Source: SXTU01 sp964496695 | GTDB taxonomy: Bacteria; Verrucomicrobiota; Verrucomicrobiia; Limisphaerales; SXTU01 | DNA: 64,000 bases | Direction: 5' to 3' | NCBI GenBank assembly: GCA_964496695.1 | Contig: CAZCBE010000014.1 | Coordinates: forward strand, 1-64,000 | Part shown: in pieces, positions 1 to 8,522 of the stretch | Layout: every line of letters begins with the position of its first letter | Numbering within the stretch: the stretch's first letter is position 1 | The notes under the pieces: generated by a model | Told to the model about the DNA's origin: nothing | What the model saw: the letters and a program-made list of their open reading frames with translations, nothing else | The model's database searches: none | Translations under genes and position numbers: made by a program

Positions 1-108
1 GAAGAGCCATGGACAAGGGCGGGCCGCTGCGGGTCGCAGACCCGCGCTCCGGGGGATTTCGTTCCTCGCGGACAGTGCCGCCTCCGCTGGGCAGGCGGGC
101 GCTTGGAC

Positions 109-951
109 TTACTGGTAGTTCAGCCCGCTTGCCATGCGGAGGGAATCCGGGTCGTTGACGCCGACGTTGACCGTGCCATTGAGCGGATTTGCCGTGGCAC
201 TCGTGCGCTGGGTGGGATGCGAAGTGTCATTGTATTGCCGGGTGACCGCGAGGAAACCGCCCTTCCACACCCAGTTCTCCACATGACCGTCCGCGAAGGA
301 AATGGCGGCTCCGTTGTTGTGCCGTCCAGCGGGCGGGTTCCACGTGGTCCACGTTCCGGATTGCAACGTGCTCAAGGGCCATATCCCGGCCGCTCCGTTG
401 TCAATGCTGACGGGGTTTTCTTCGAGGAAGATGATCACATCGGAGGGCTTGTTGATATCGGCCATGCGCTTGGCCCCCTGCGTCACCACATTGCAGTTGA
501 TGCCCACTGACATCGCGTAGGACCGGTGATGCGGCAGGCCGGCGGGCGTGCCGGCGACGGTTTTGGCGCGTGTGCCGGGGCAGACGTAAATCTTCTCCGT
601 GTTGTGGTAGGGGAAAAGGATGCCGTTCCGGATCTCCGACGTGTAAGTCGCACTCCCCAACTGCACGTTGCCTTGAATCCAGGCGTTGGGCTCGGCGGAT
701 GTGGCAGCGGTCGGGCTGTTGTTGTTGGACACGATCAGGTCCGCGTAATCATCGCTGTAGAGCGTGATGGCCAGCTCAAGCTGCTTGAGGCCGTTCAGGC
801 ACTGGGTTCCGTGGGCCTTTTGCTTGGCCTTGCTCAAGGCCGGCAACAACATCCCCGCCAAAATCGCGATGATCGCGATGACGACGAGCAGTTCAATGAG
901 GGTAAAGCCGTCTCGGAGAGACGGGCGCACGGCAAAGCGGTTTGCTTTCAT
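109..951 (-). CDS. Pseudopilin with DUF1559-type C-terminal domain
   Basis: This is a type II secretion/type IV pilin-like protein of 280 aa. It has a short basic leader, then the prepilin peptidase site and hydrophobic helix GFTLIELLVVIAIIAIL, with cleavage expected after the Gly. The C-terminus carries an exact H-X9-DG motif (His, nine residues, then ADGHVENW), the hallmark of the DUF1559 pseudopilins abundant in Planctomycetes and Verrucomicrobia. The start at 951 gives a 15-residue leader; ATG at 960 is equally possible, and an upstream in-frame start near 1011 would overlap the divergent gene. The cargo or the structure it builds cannot be read from the sequence. Family assignment is firm; function is inferred. 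Confidence 0.88.
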   Translation of the reverse strand: MKANRFAVRPSLRDGFTLIELLVVIAIIAILAGMLLPALSKAKQKAHGTQCLNGLKQLELAITLYSDDYADLIVSNNNSPTAATSAEPNAWIQGNVQLGSATYTSEIRNGILFPYHNTEKIYVCPGTRAKTVAGTPAGLPHHRSYAMSVGINCNVVTQGAKRMADINKPSDVIIFLEENPVSIDNGAAGIWPLSTLQSGTWTTWNPPAGRHNNGAAISFADGHVENWVWKGGFLAVTRQYNDTSHPTQRTSATANPLNGTVNVGVNDPDSLRMASGLNYQ

Positions 952-1043
952 TTCGGCCATAGCTGGTCGCAGGGTCTGGCTGAACATCCCGTCAACCCCC
1001 GCGCTTGTCAACCAACCAAGCCCCCGCGCATCATCCGCCTGTC

Positions 1044-2129
1044 ATGCCATCCGCCCGCCGCCACTTCGCCAGCGACAACTACGCCGGGGTCTGCCCCGAG
1101 GCCTGGCAGGCCCTCGAAGCCGCCAACCAAGGCCACGCCCCCAGCTATGGGGACGATCCCTGGACCGCCCAGGCCGCCGACCTGCTGCGCGAAACCTTCG
1201 AGATGGAGTGCGAAGTGTTCTTCGTCTTCAACGGCACCGCCGCCAACTCCCTTTCCCTCGCCTCCCTCGGCCAGTCCTATCACAGCGTGCTCTGCCACGA
1301 GACCGCCCACGTGGAATCTGACGAGTGCGGCGCGCCCGAGTTCTTCTCCAACGGCATGAAGGTGCTCACGCTCCCGGGCGCGAACGGGAAGATTGATCCC
1401 GCCGGCATCGAGCGGATGGTGAAGAAGCGTTCGGACGTGCATTACCCGAAGCCCCGTGCCGTGAGCGTCACGCAGTCCACCGAGCTGGGCACCGTCTATT
1501 CCATCGCGGAGCTGAAGGCCATCTGGGCGAAAACGAAGCAGCTCGGCCTCAAGCTGCACATGGACGGCGCGCGCTTTGCCAACGCCGTCGCTTCGCTCGG
1601 CTGCAAGCCGCGCGAGGTGACCTGGGAGGCCGGCGTGGACGTGCTGTGCTTCGGCGGCACGAAGAACGGCACGCTGGTAGGCGACGCCGTGGTGTTCTTC
1701 AACCGCGACCTCGCGCACGAATTCGACTACCGCTGCAAGCAGTCCGGCCAGCTCGCGTCCAAAATGCGGTTCCTCTCCGCGCCCTGGGTGGGCATGCTTC
1801 AGGAAGGTGCATGGCTGCGACGCGCGGGCCATGCGAACGCCATGGCCACGCTGCTGCACGACGAGCTGGTCCAACTCCCCGAGTTGCGCCTCATGTTCCC
1901 GCGCCAGGCCAACGCCGTCTTCATCGAGATGCCCCCGTGGCTGATCGTCGCGCTGCGGGCGGCAGGCTGGAAGTTCTACACCTTCATCGGCCAGGGCGGC
2001 TGCCGCCTCATGTGCGCCTGGGACACGACCGAAGGCGACGTGCGTTCCTTCGTGGCTGACGTCAAACGCCTGCTCGTCGAAGCGCCGAAGGACATCCCGG
2101 TCGGCACGGCGAACCACCGGAAGCTCTGA
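1044..2129 (+). CDS. ltaE: Low-specificity L-threonine aldolase (PLP-dependent)
   Basis: A 361-aa fold-type I PLP enzyme that cleaves L-threonine or allo-threonine to glycine and acetaldehyde. The N-terminus FASDNYAGVCPEA and the motif HVESDECGAPE match the beta-eliminating lyase family. The PLP lysine is K207 in FGGTKNG, preceded by the LHMDGARFANA motif whose Asp contacts the cofactor. An in-frame TTG lies upstream at 1005, but ATG 1044 (MPSARRHF) gives the usual family N-terminus. It is divergent from the pseudopilin and stands alone. Serine hydroxymethyltransferase-like side activity is known in the family. Confidence in the family is high. Confidence 0.92.
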   Translation: MPSARRHFASDNYAGVCPEAWQALEAANQGHAPSYGDDPWTAQAADLLRETFEMECEVFFVFNGTAANSLSLASLGQSYHSVLCHETAHVESDECGAPEFFSNGMKVLTLPGANGKIDPAGIERMVKKRSDVHYPKPRAVSVTQSTELGTVYSIAELKAIWAKTKQLGLKLHMDGARFANAVASLGCKPREVTWEAGVDVLCFGGTKNGTLVGDAVVFFNRDLAHEFDYRCKQSGQLASKMRFLSAPWVGMLQEGAWLRRAGHANAMATLLHDELVQLPELRLMFPRQANAVFIEMPPWLIVALRAAGWKFYTFIGQGGCRLMCAWDTTEGDVRSFVADVKRLLVEAPKDIPVGTANHRKL

Positions 2130-2383
2130 GGCCGCACTGGACTCACGAGGACGTTTTCGGGGAGACCGGTCCCAACAATACTGAGTGAATCCCGCCGTGG
2201 GCCATTGAACGGCCACGAAGTTCCGCACGCTGCGTATAACCAGCTATTTCCACAGTTGGCATTACTTGTGAACCGAAGCGGGTGGCACGGTGTTTTCACC
2301 CTGCCGTCGGCCACCCACACGCCCGGCTATTCGGCGACACGGTGAGGACACCGCCCTACCAAGGCTGGGGTCATCAATTGGAA

Positions 2384-3676
2384 CTAGCCAAGGTCTGCCG
2401 CGAAGCTCGTCGCCCCCACCGTTTCCAGCCCCACCTGCCTGAGCAGGGCGGCCAGTTCATTCCCGCTTGCGGGGATGCACGAGAGCAGCCGGTTGGCGTG
2501 GCTGTCCATCCAGGACGGGATGGCCGTCGTCGGATGGAGCCCGCCGTCCAGACCCAGCAGATGCCGCCATTCCATGTCGCGCGACCGGTCATAGGCCGCC
2601 AGCACGGACTCGGACTCGCCCTCACGGATGACGCTGCGCACGGCCTCGCCCAGCGCCACCGCCTCGTGCAGTCCAACGTTGAGGCTCTGCATGCCGATGG
2701 GGCCGGTCTGATGGCCGGCATCGCCCGCGAGCCAGACTTGATCCCGCCCGAAGGAGCGCGCCCGCCAGGACTCAAAGCGCAGGGAGGCGGCCCATTCGAT
2801 GTCCCGGACTTCGCTGGTGAACCACGGCGCATGCGCGCGGGTCCAGTCCCGCAGCCGCTCGCGGACGGCGCGGTCTGCTTCCGGTGCTTCGAAGTGCAGA
2901 GCGCGATGTTCCTTGGCGGGCAGCTCTTCCGAGGTTGAGTCGTCCGGCAACTGGAACACCCATCGGGCACGATTCTCGGACAACGGCCACAACGCACCGA
3001 GGCCATGGTCGCTCACCACCACCCGCAGTTCATGACCGGTGGATGTGCCGGTCGTAAAATCCTGCTCCGCAAAAGCGGCAGAGGCCACATGCTCCTGCTC
3101 GCTGCCGATCCGCCCGCGCACGAGGGAATGATACCCATCAGTCCCGATGACAAACTCCGCGGGGCGTTGATCCGTGCCCTCCACCACCCACTCCCAGTGA
3201 GGCACGATGTAACCCCGCGACGTGTGGGCCAGCCGCTCCACGGTGGCGAGCATCTCGGCGCCGGGGCCATGTTCCAACGCTGTCAGCCGGTGCTTCCATT
3301 TCACTTTCAGCCCGGTTTGCCGTTCCAAGGCAAATTCCAAATGCTGCTCCAACGTGCTTTGCGGGACGACGAGCACAAAGGGGAAGGGTTCGCCGAGTTC
3401 GCCCAGTTTCATCTCCGCGTGCCGCTCGCCGCCCTCGTAGAAGCCCACGGTGTCAATCCGCCGGCCCAGCCCGATCAACGGCCTGGCCAGCCCCAGCTCA
3501 TCCAGCAAGGTCAAGGTGCCGGGATGCAGGGCGCAAGCGTAGCCGCGCGCGGCCGGCCCTTGGTTCATGTCCACGATCTCGGTCTGGACGCCGCCCTTGG
3601 CCAGCACGAGGGCGGTGAGCATGCCCACCGGTCCCGCGCCCACCACCAATGCTTCGGTTTTAGTTTCGCGTGCCAT
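2384..3676 (-). CDS. FAD-dependent aromatic-ring-type monooxygenase
   Basis: A 430-aa flavoprotein of the PheA/TfdB (FAD_binding_3) class. Residues 11-18 form the dinucleotide-binding VVGAGPVG motif, and the second FAD signature is WLAGDAGHQTGPIG, about three quarters along, followed by SLNVGLHEAVALGEAV. ATG 3676 is preceded by a strong Shine-Dalgarno (GGAGGAG), which decides the start over an upstream in-frame ATG. Members hydroxylate phenolic or polyketide substrates with NAD(P)H and O2; the substrate here is unknown. The gene is single, with no biosynthetic neighbours. It lacks the long thioredoxin-like C-terminal domain of classical phenol hydroxylases. Confidence 0.85.
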   Translation of the reverse strand: MARETKTEALVVGAGPVGMLTALVLAKGGVQTEIVDMNQGPAARGYACALHPGTLTLLDELGLARPLIGLGRRIDTVGFYEGGERHAEMKLGELGEPFPFVLVVPQSTLEQHLEFALERQTGLKVKWKHRLTALEHGPGAEMLATVERLAHTSRGYIVPHWEWVVEGTDQRPAEFVIGTDGYHSLVRGRIGSEQEHVASAAFAEQDFTTGTSTGHELRVVVSDHGLGALWPLSENRARWVFQLPDDSTSEELPAKEHRALHFEAPEADRAVRERLRDWTRAHAPWFTSEVRDIEWAASLRFESWRARSFGRDQVWLAGDAGHQTGPIGMQSLNVGLHEAVALGEAVRSVIREGESESVLAAYDRSRDMEWRHLLGLDGGLHPTTAIPSWMDSHANRLLSCIPASGNELAALLRQVGLETVGATSFAADLG

Positions 3677-3858
3677 AACTCCTCCGGTTTCTAAGGTTGG
3701 CACACCATACACCCGTTTGGCTGGTTGCGCTTGGGCAAAGTTGGAACCGGGGAGGGCGCGGCATGCTTGCCGCTTCTACGCATGACGTCCTTTGGCAGTC
3801 GAACATCACCAGGCCTTGCACGGTGAAATGGCGTGAACGCCGCGTCCCGCGTCGGGCG

Positions 3859-5559
3859 CTACTTCGTCACGGCCTTGATCGCGAACTCTTCCTTGCCACC
3901 GACCACGGCGCGGCCGGTGATACGGCCTTGGGACGGGTCCCGCTGCAATTGCAGAGGGAGATAGCCTTTGGCAGCCGCAGGGCTGTCAGCCAGGGCGTTG
4001 GTGAGCTGCTCCTTTTTCTCCGCCGCCACCTGGCTTTCCAAACGGACCGCGCCATAACTCGCTGGCCGCAAGGCGGGAGTCGTCGTGCTGGGTGCCGCCG
4101 CTGGCTGCCACTCGCCGCGAAACTCGACGGACTGCTTGAGCTTCCGGTTCACGCCCTGCGCCGTGAAGCGATAGGAAAGCTGCTGGTCGGCTGGTGCCTG
4201 GCCCGCTTGGCTGGCGGACTTGAGCTTCAGGCCGAGGCTGCCATCAGCCTGCTTCACGGCATCCACGGCAGCCGCCTTCGCACGCGACTCATTCTCGGCC
4301 AGTTCACGCACCACGGTGCCTTCGTAGGTCGAGCCGTCCGCGTCCACGATGCGCACGCGGTCGCCCGTCCGTTCGAAGGCAAAGTCCTTCATCACCTCGG
4401 GCACCGGCGGGGAGTTGAAATTCTGCCGGTATAGCGAGCGGTTGTCCACTTGCTGGAACTGCTGGCGCAGGCTGGCCTCCCCGGCCCCGCCCCCGCCGGC
4501 CCCGCTGCCGAAGCTCAGGTTATCCTTCAGCGCACCGGTGGCCGCCGCTGCCAATGGCGCGGCGGTCGGAGCCGGGGCGGAGATGGTCAAGCCGCCCACG
4601 CCCGTCGTGGTGGCCGTGAGCGCCGCGCGCTTCATCGCATCTTCACCCGCCCGCGCGGCCGTTGATTCTTCCTTGGCCTTCCTCACCTCGGCGATCGCCT
4701 TGGCTTCCGAGACCTCACTGTCCTTGAGCGACTTCATGATCAGGCCGCGTTCGCCGGCGGCGGGCTTTTCCGCCGCCTTCTCGTCCGCGTCCATGGCGCG
4801 CGTGCGGGCCAGGTTGCTCTCTGATTTTAAGAAGCCCCGGGTCGTGGTCGGGGCAGGTTCGCCGGCAGACCGTCCGCTGCCGGCGGCGGTAGAACCGGTG
4901 GGCAGCGACGGCGCGACCACGCCGCTGCGACGATCCGCCTCACGCTGCACGGGAACCATCGAAGTGGCGGGGGCGGCCGGCGGACGCGGGTTGCTGACCG
5001 CCGGACCGCTGGCCGGCGCTGCCGGTGCGACCGAAGGCTTGGCGAAGTCCTCAACGCTTTTGACTGCGGAAAGGTCCCGCTTGTCCCGGGACAAGCGTTC
5101 GGCCTCGGCTCGCGGCCCGTTGATCGTTCCCACGGGCTTCAGATGGTTCGCGGCCACGGCGGATGACGTCGGCTTGGCCTCCGGGTCTGCGACCGGCAGG
5201 GGCGTGGGCGTGGGCAGCGCGTCGGGGAAAGTGCCCTCGGTGGCCTTGCGCTGCGGGTCATTGCGCAACACCGCGAGCACCAAGGCAAGGCAGGCGAACA
5301 TGGCCCCGCCCCAGATCACCCGGTGCCGGTTCCGCGCGAAAAAGCCCGGCTGCTGATGCGACATCACGAACGAGCGCACGAAGTTTTTCGCCGCCTCCTC
5401 CGATGTGAGCAGCGGACGGCTCGCCGTGCGGGCCACTTCTCCCTGCAGCATTTTGCGCGTGGCCGGGTGCAGTTCCAGCGGCGCGCCCGCCTGCTCCCGG
5501 CGGCGCTGCTTGTAGGCCTGCAGGTCCTTCTCGATGTCGCGTTGGGGTTCGTTGGCCAT
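3859..5559 (-). CDS. Membrane-anchored, Ala/Pro-rich protein downstream of an ECF sigma factor
   Basis: A 566-aa protein with a cytoplasmic N-terminal ~110 residues, one transmembrane helix (RVIWGGAMFACLALVLAVL), a long low-complexity Ala/Pro/Ser-rich periplasmic region and a more ordered C-terminal third. It lies 192 bp downstream of an ECF sigma gene on the same strand. The topology and place suit an anti-sigma factor or sigma-regulated envelope sensor, although no zinc-binding ZAS motif is visible. I chose ATG 5559 (MANEPQRD); earlier in-frame starts read through a repeat-like stretch. The regulatory role is inference from context. Confidence 0.7.
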   Translation of the reverse strand: MANEPQRDIEKDLQAYKQRRREQAGAPLELHPATRKMLQGEVARTASRPLLTSEEAAKNFVRSFVMSHQQPGFFARNRHRVIWGGAMFACLALVLAVLRNDPQRKATEGTFPDALPTPTPLPVADPEAKPTSSAVAANHLKPVGTINGPRAEAERLSRDKRDLSAVKSVEDFAKPSVAPAAPASGPAVSNPRPPAAPATSMVPVQREADRRSGVVAPSLPTGSTAAGSGRSAGEPAPTTTRGFLKSESNLARTRAMDADEKAAEKPAAGERGLIMKSLKDSEVSEAKAIAEVRKAKEESTAARAGEDAMKRAALTATTTGVGGLTISAPAPTAAPLAAAATGALKDNLSFGSGAGGGGAGEASLRQQFQQVDNRSLYRQNFNSPPVPEVMKDFAFERTGDRVRIVDADGSTYEGTVVRELAENESRAKAAAVDAVKQADGSLGLKLKSASQAGQAPADQQLSYRFTAQGVNRKLKQSVEFRGEWQPAAAPSTTTPALRPASYGAVRLESQVAAEKKEQLTNALADSPAAAKGYLPLQLQRDPSQGRITGRAVVGGKEEFAIKAVTK

Positions 5560-5751
5560 GCGCGGGTCAGGGGGTGCGATTGAGCTGGAAACCACCGGTG
5601 ATGCTGAGGGTCCGGCGTAGTGCGTGCTGCCTGTTGCGTGGTTCCGAATGCGTGCGCCGGGCGGTCTTCTGCACGCAACACGCAACACGCAACTGTCCGC
5701 CGGTTTCAGCCAGCCGGACCAGTGCTGATCGTTCGTTGTCGCTTCGATGCT

Positions 5752-6387
5752 TCATCTTGCTTCCCGGTTAGACGGGGAAACCGGTGATTTCTCCCCGGCA
5801 AAGATTGGGCGGGCGATTTCCTCCAGCTTGTCGAGGCACTTGCTGAGGCGTGAACTGACTGTTTTTTCGTTCAATTTCAACGTGTGGCTGATCTCCTCGT
5901 AGCTGAGGTCCGCGAAATAGCGGAGTTCGATGATCTCCTGACAGGGACCGCCGAGGCGCTCCAGCGCGTGGCCGATCAGCAGGGCGCGTTCACCGTGCAG
6001 CAGTTCTCCATCGGGACCGGGCAGGTGGCTGGGCGCATCCAGCGTCAGACCCGTCTCCGGGTCTTCCGCGTGGAGGGAGAGCGGCTGCTGGCCGCCGCCG
6101 CGCTTGGCCGCGCGCTGCTTCTCCAGGTGGTCGCGCGCCTTGTTGCCCGCGATGCGGAAAAGCCATGTCTGCAACTGACAGTCGCCGTGAAAATTTGCGA
6201 GGTGCTTGATGACGGAGAGGAAAGTCTCCTGCGCGATTTCGTCCGCGTCTTCGCGGGAGAACTGCGGCGAAAGCTGGAACACGTAGCGCCCCACCGCCGC
6301 ATAGTGCTGGTCAAACAATTCGTCCCACGCGCGCGCGTCGCCGCGCCGGCAGCGCGCGACCAGCTCGGATTCGCCAGTGGAACTCAT
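5752..6387 (-). CDS. RNA polymerase ECF-type sigma factor
   Basis: A 211-aa sigma-70 family protein. Region 2 is at about residues 20-95, with DADEIAQETFLSVIKHLANF and the promoter-melting WLFRIAGNKARDHL. Region 4 is at about 140-195, with ELRYFADLSYEEISHTLKL and a helix-turn-helix continuing as NEKTVSSRLSKCL. A charged linker of about 40 residues lies between. It directs RNA polymerase to a small regulon and is probably controlled by the membrane protein encoded downstream. A 62-codon frame starts in an ATGA overlap with its stop codon but looks non-coding. The gene is divergent from the receiver-kinase hybrid at 6647, with a repeat-bearing gap between them. Confidence 0.9.
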   Translation of the reverse strand: MSSTGESELVARCRRGDARAWDELFDQHYAAVGRYVFQLSPQFSREDADEIAQETFLSVIKHLANFHGDCQLQTWLFRIAGNKARDHLEKQRAAKRGGGQQPLSLHAEDPETGLTLDAPSHLPGPDGELLHGERALLIGHALERLGGPCQEIIELRYFADLSYEEISHTLKLNEKTVSSRLSKCLDKLEEIARPIFAGEKSPVSPSNREAR

Positions 6388-6434
6388 GCGCCGCGCAGGC
6401 TACCAGACCCCGCCCGCGCGTGGCGAGTCCCGGC

Positions 6435-6529
6435 GCGCGGCGTTCACGCCGCTTCATCGTCCGAGCAACTGTGGGCAAACGATTTGCCAGTAAACTCACG
6501 AACGCTGAAGCGGCGTAAATGCCGCGCTC
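6435..6529. repeat. Inverted repeat, GGCGTTCACGCCGC family
   Basis: The left arm at 6435-6456 contains GCGGCGTTCACGCCGCTTCA. The right arm at 6506-6529 is its near-complement (TGAAGCGGCGTAAATGCCGC). Each arm is also a small hairpin by itself. Related copies are at 47574-47675 and 51407-51501, with a half copy near 3830-3851. It lies in the gap between two divergent genes. Confidence 0.8.
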
Positions 6530-6646
6530 CTCTGAACTCGCGCTTGAGCTTTGCCCCCGGCCCGCCGATAAAGAACCGGCACCGCCTTGAATGACGATTT
6601 GCCAGCCTGACATTGGCACGGCACTTTCGTCAGTGAACTCTTTTGC

Positions 6647-7774
6647 ATGAAGATACTGCTCGTGGATGACGCGGACGTTTTCCGGCAATCGGTGGCCAAT
6701 CTGCTGCGCACGCGCGGCCATGAGGTCATCGAGGCGGCGGACGGGCTGGCCGGCGTGAAGATGGCGCGCGCCCACCTGCCGGACGTGGTGGTCAGCGACA
6801 TCGTCATGAGCCAGGTGGACGGCTATGCGATGACCGCCGTCCTGCGCCAGCATCCCACCACGGCGGACATCCCTCTGGTGCTCGTCACCGGCGACGCGGA
6901 TCTCAAGGGCATGCGCAAGGGCATGACCCTCGGAGCCGACGACTACATCGCCAAGCCATTCAAGATGGACGAACTGATCGCCGCGCTGGAACTGCGGGTG
7001 CACCGGCGGCGCGCGCTGCGCAACGAGGTGGAGCGCAAGCTGGCCTGCCTCGGTTCGGACATCGGCACCCGGCTGCCGGGTGAATTGTTGAAGCCGCTCA
7101 ACAGCATCCTCGACACCTCGCGCGCCCTCTCCTTTACCGGGCAGACCCGCACGCCGGACGAAATCAGCGAGCTGGCGCAAGCCGTGCATGCCGCCGCGCG
7201 GCGCGTGGAACGACTGACCAAGAACCTGTTCCTTCACGCCCAGCTCGAACTGTTCGGCACCAATCCGGTGCATCTGAATACTCTGCGCCAAGGGTTGACG
7301 GGCAATGCCGATGAAGTGGTGGCCGCGCAGGCCCGCCGCAGCGGCGAGGCTGCCGGCCGCCTGGGTGACCTGCAACTGAAGGTCGCCCCCGGCTCCGCCG
7401 CCGTCGGTGAGACGCTGCTCGCGAAGCTGGTCGAGGAACTGGTTGGCAACGCCATCCAGTATTCGGCGGCGGGCACGCCCGTCACGGTGCAGTGCTACGA
7501 TGACGGCCACGATTTCCTGCTCACGGTCGCCGACCGGGGGCGGGGAATCTCCCCTGAACAACTGGCCGTCCTGAACCTTTCCGCACCCGCCGAGCGCAAG
7601 GGGGGTGAGCCCCAGGTGACCGGCCTGGGCCTGCCCATCGCGCGCCGGCTGGCGGAACTGCTCGGCGGCAAGCTGCTGCTCAGCAGCGAAAACGGGAAGG
7701 GCACCACCGTGCGCGTGAGCCTGCCGGCCCGACCGGTCGAAGTGCCCGCGCCGGCGGAAGAGTGGAAGTTTTAG
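6647..7774 (+). CDS. Response-regulator/histidine-kinase-like hybrid lacking the phospho-acceptor His
   Basis: A 375-aa two-component protein. Residues 1-120 are a receiver with acidic D7/D8, phosphorylation site D51 (VVVSDIVMS) and K103 (YIAKPF). Residues ~135-210 resemble a HisKA dimerisation helix, but where kinases have LPHELRTPLN this protein has LPGELLKPLN, with Gly145 in the histidine position. Residues ~260-370 form a HATPase domain with N-box LVEELVGNAIQYS, the G1 box DRGRGIS and the G2 box GLGLPIARR. It has no membrane segment and no DNA-binding domain. It may bind ATP, act as a phospho-relay sink or work as a pseudokinase. The missing His is visible directly; the consequence is inference. 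Confidence 0.85.
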   Translation: MKILLVDDADVFRQSVANLLRTRGHEVIEAADGLAGVKMARAHLPDVVVSDIVMSQVDGYAMTAVLRQHPTTADIPLVLVTGDADLKGMRKGMTLGADDYIAKPFKMDELIAALELRVHRRRALRNEVERKLACLGSDIGTRLPGELLKPLNSILDTSRALSFTGQTRTPDEISELAQAVHAAARRVERLTKNLFLHAQLELFGTNPVHLNTLRQGLTGNADEVVAAQARRSGEAAGRLGDLQLKVAPGSAAVGETLLAKLVEELVGNAIQYSAAGTPVTVQCYDDGHDFLLTVADRGRGISPEQLAVLNLSAPAERKGGEPQVTGLGLPIARRLAELLGGKLLLSSENGKGTTVRVSLPARPVEVPAPAEEWKF

Positions 7775-7851
7775 CGTGGCCGCTGGGGAACGACCCCGGG
7801 GTGGGAATTCGCAGAACGAAAGTTTCCTGCTGCGCGCTCTGAACCCGCCTT

Positions 7852-7937
7852 GGTAGGGCGCGGTGTCCTCACCGCGCCGCCGAAGTGCAGTGGCCTCCGG
7901 ATGGTCTGGCGGCGGGCTGAGGACAGCCCGCCCTACC
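7852..7937. repeat. Inverted repeat, GGTAGGGCG family
   Basis: The left arm is 7852-7881 (GGTAGGGCGCGGTGTCCTCA onward) and the right arm is 7908-7937. The arms pair end to end except at their centres, where each arm instead pairs with itself (GCGCGGTG/CACCGCGC on the left, CGGGCTG/CAGCCCG on the right). Half or full relatives occur at 2335-2360 and 26432-26519. The rest of the 352-bp gap between the hybrid kinase and the GntR gene holds only the promoter and operator listed separately. Confidence 0.8.
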
Positions 7938-8084
7938 CGCCGCAGGTTCAAGGGAGCGACTGCAGTCACGATATGCACCGAGGCAGCATCGCGGCTCTGC
8001 GTTCCTGGGCCGTCTCGTTTCGTCTTCAAAAGCCGATTTGCGCCCTTGCGCAGTCCGGCTCGAAAAAATTCCCCTTGCGTTTCA

Positions 8085-8112
8085 TTGCCCAAGTGTATTA
8101 GTGTTGTAATAC
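8085..8112 (+). promoter_or_regulatory. Candidate promoter of the GntR-ABC operon
   Basis: TTGCCC at 8085-8090 and TAATAC at 8107-8112 are spaced 16 bp and resemble a sigma-70 promoter. The -10 hexamer lies inside the right half of the operator palindrome, so repressor binding would block it. Transcription would start about 10 nt before the ATG at 8127, giving a very short leader with no clear Shine-Dalgarno. Confidence 0.5.
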
Positions 8113-8113
8113 A
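8094..8113. promoter_or_regulatory. Operator palindrome for the YtrA-type repressor
   Basis: This is a perfect 7-bp dyad, TGTATTA-6 bp-TAATACA, immediately upstream of the GntR gene and overlapping its -10 box. YtrA-subfamily GntR repressors typically bind long-spaced dyads in their own promoters and control linked ABC transporters, which matches the genes that follow. Confidence 0.65.
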
Positions 8114-8126
8114 GTAAGTCAAGGCC

Positions 8127-8519
8127 ATGTTCGTCCACCTCAATCCGAGCAGCGGGATGCCGATCTACCGGCAGCTCTTCACGCAGCTCCGCCAGCGCAT
8201 CGCCAGCGGCGAACTGGCGGCCGCGGCGCAGCTCCCCTCGGTCCGCGAGTTCGCGGCCGAGCTGAAGATCAACCCGCTCACCGTCGCCAAGGTCTTCCAG
8301 ATGCTGGAGGCCGAGGGGCTGGTGGAGACGCGGCGCGGGCTGGGGACGTTTGTGGCCGACGGCAATGTGACGCGCTCCGCGAAGGTGAAGCGCGAGCTGA
8401 TTGCGGACGCGGTGTCCCAGGTTGTGGCCGAGGCGCGGCACCTGGGCATGGCGGAGGAGGAAGTCATCAAGCTGGTGCGCCGCGAATTTGCGGGCACCGA
8501 ACCTGAGGAGAAAGGCTGA
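8127..8519 (+). CDS. GntR-family transcriptional regulator, YtrA subfamily
   Basis: A 130-aa regulator. The winged helix-turn-helix spans residues ~8-75 (PIYRQLFTQLRQRIASGEL, then LPSVREFAAELKINPLTVAK and GLVETRRGLGTFVADG). A short ~50-residue helical tail replaces the large effector domain of other GntR proteins, which defines the YtrA subgroup. It heads a probable five-gene operon with an ABC ATPase and three permeases and is likely its autorepressor through the palindrome at 8094-8113. The inducer is unknown; relatives respond to cell-wall antibiotics or other envelope stress. Confidence 0.9.
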   Translation: MFVHLNPSSGMPIYRQLFTQLRQRIASGELAAAAQLPSVREFAAELKINPLTVAKVFQMLEAEGLVETRRGLGTFVADGNVTRSAKVKRELIADAVSQVVAEARHLGMAEEEVIKLVRREFAGTEPEEKG

Positions 8520-8522
8520 CCC

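Noticed and set aside
5567..5755. 62-codon frame in ATGA overlap with the ECF sigma stop
   Set aside because: Overlap is suggestive, but the peptide is encoded by CACGCAACACGCAA-like repeats and has no recognisable feature.
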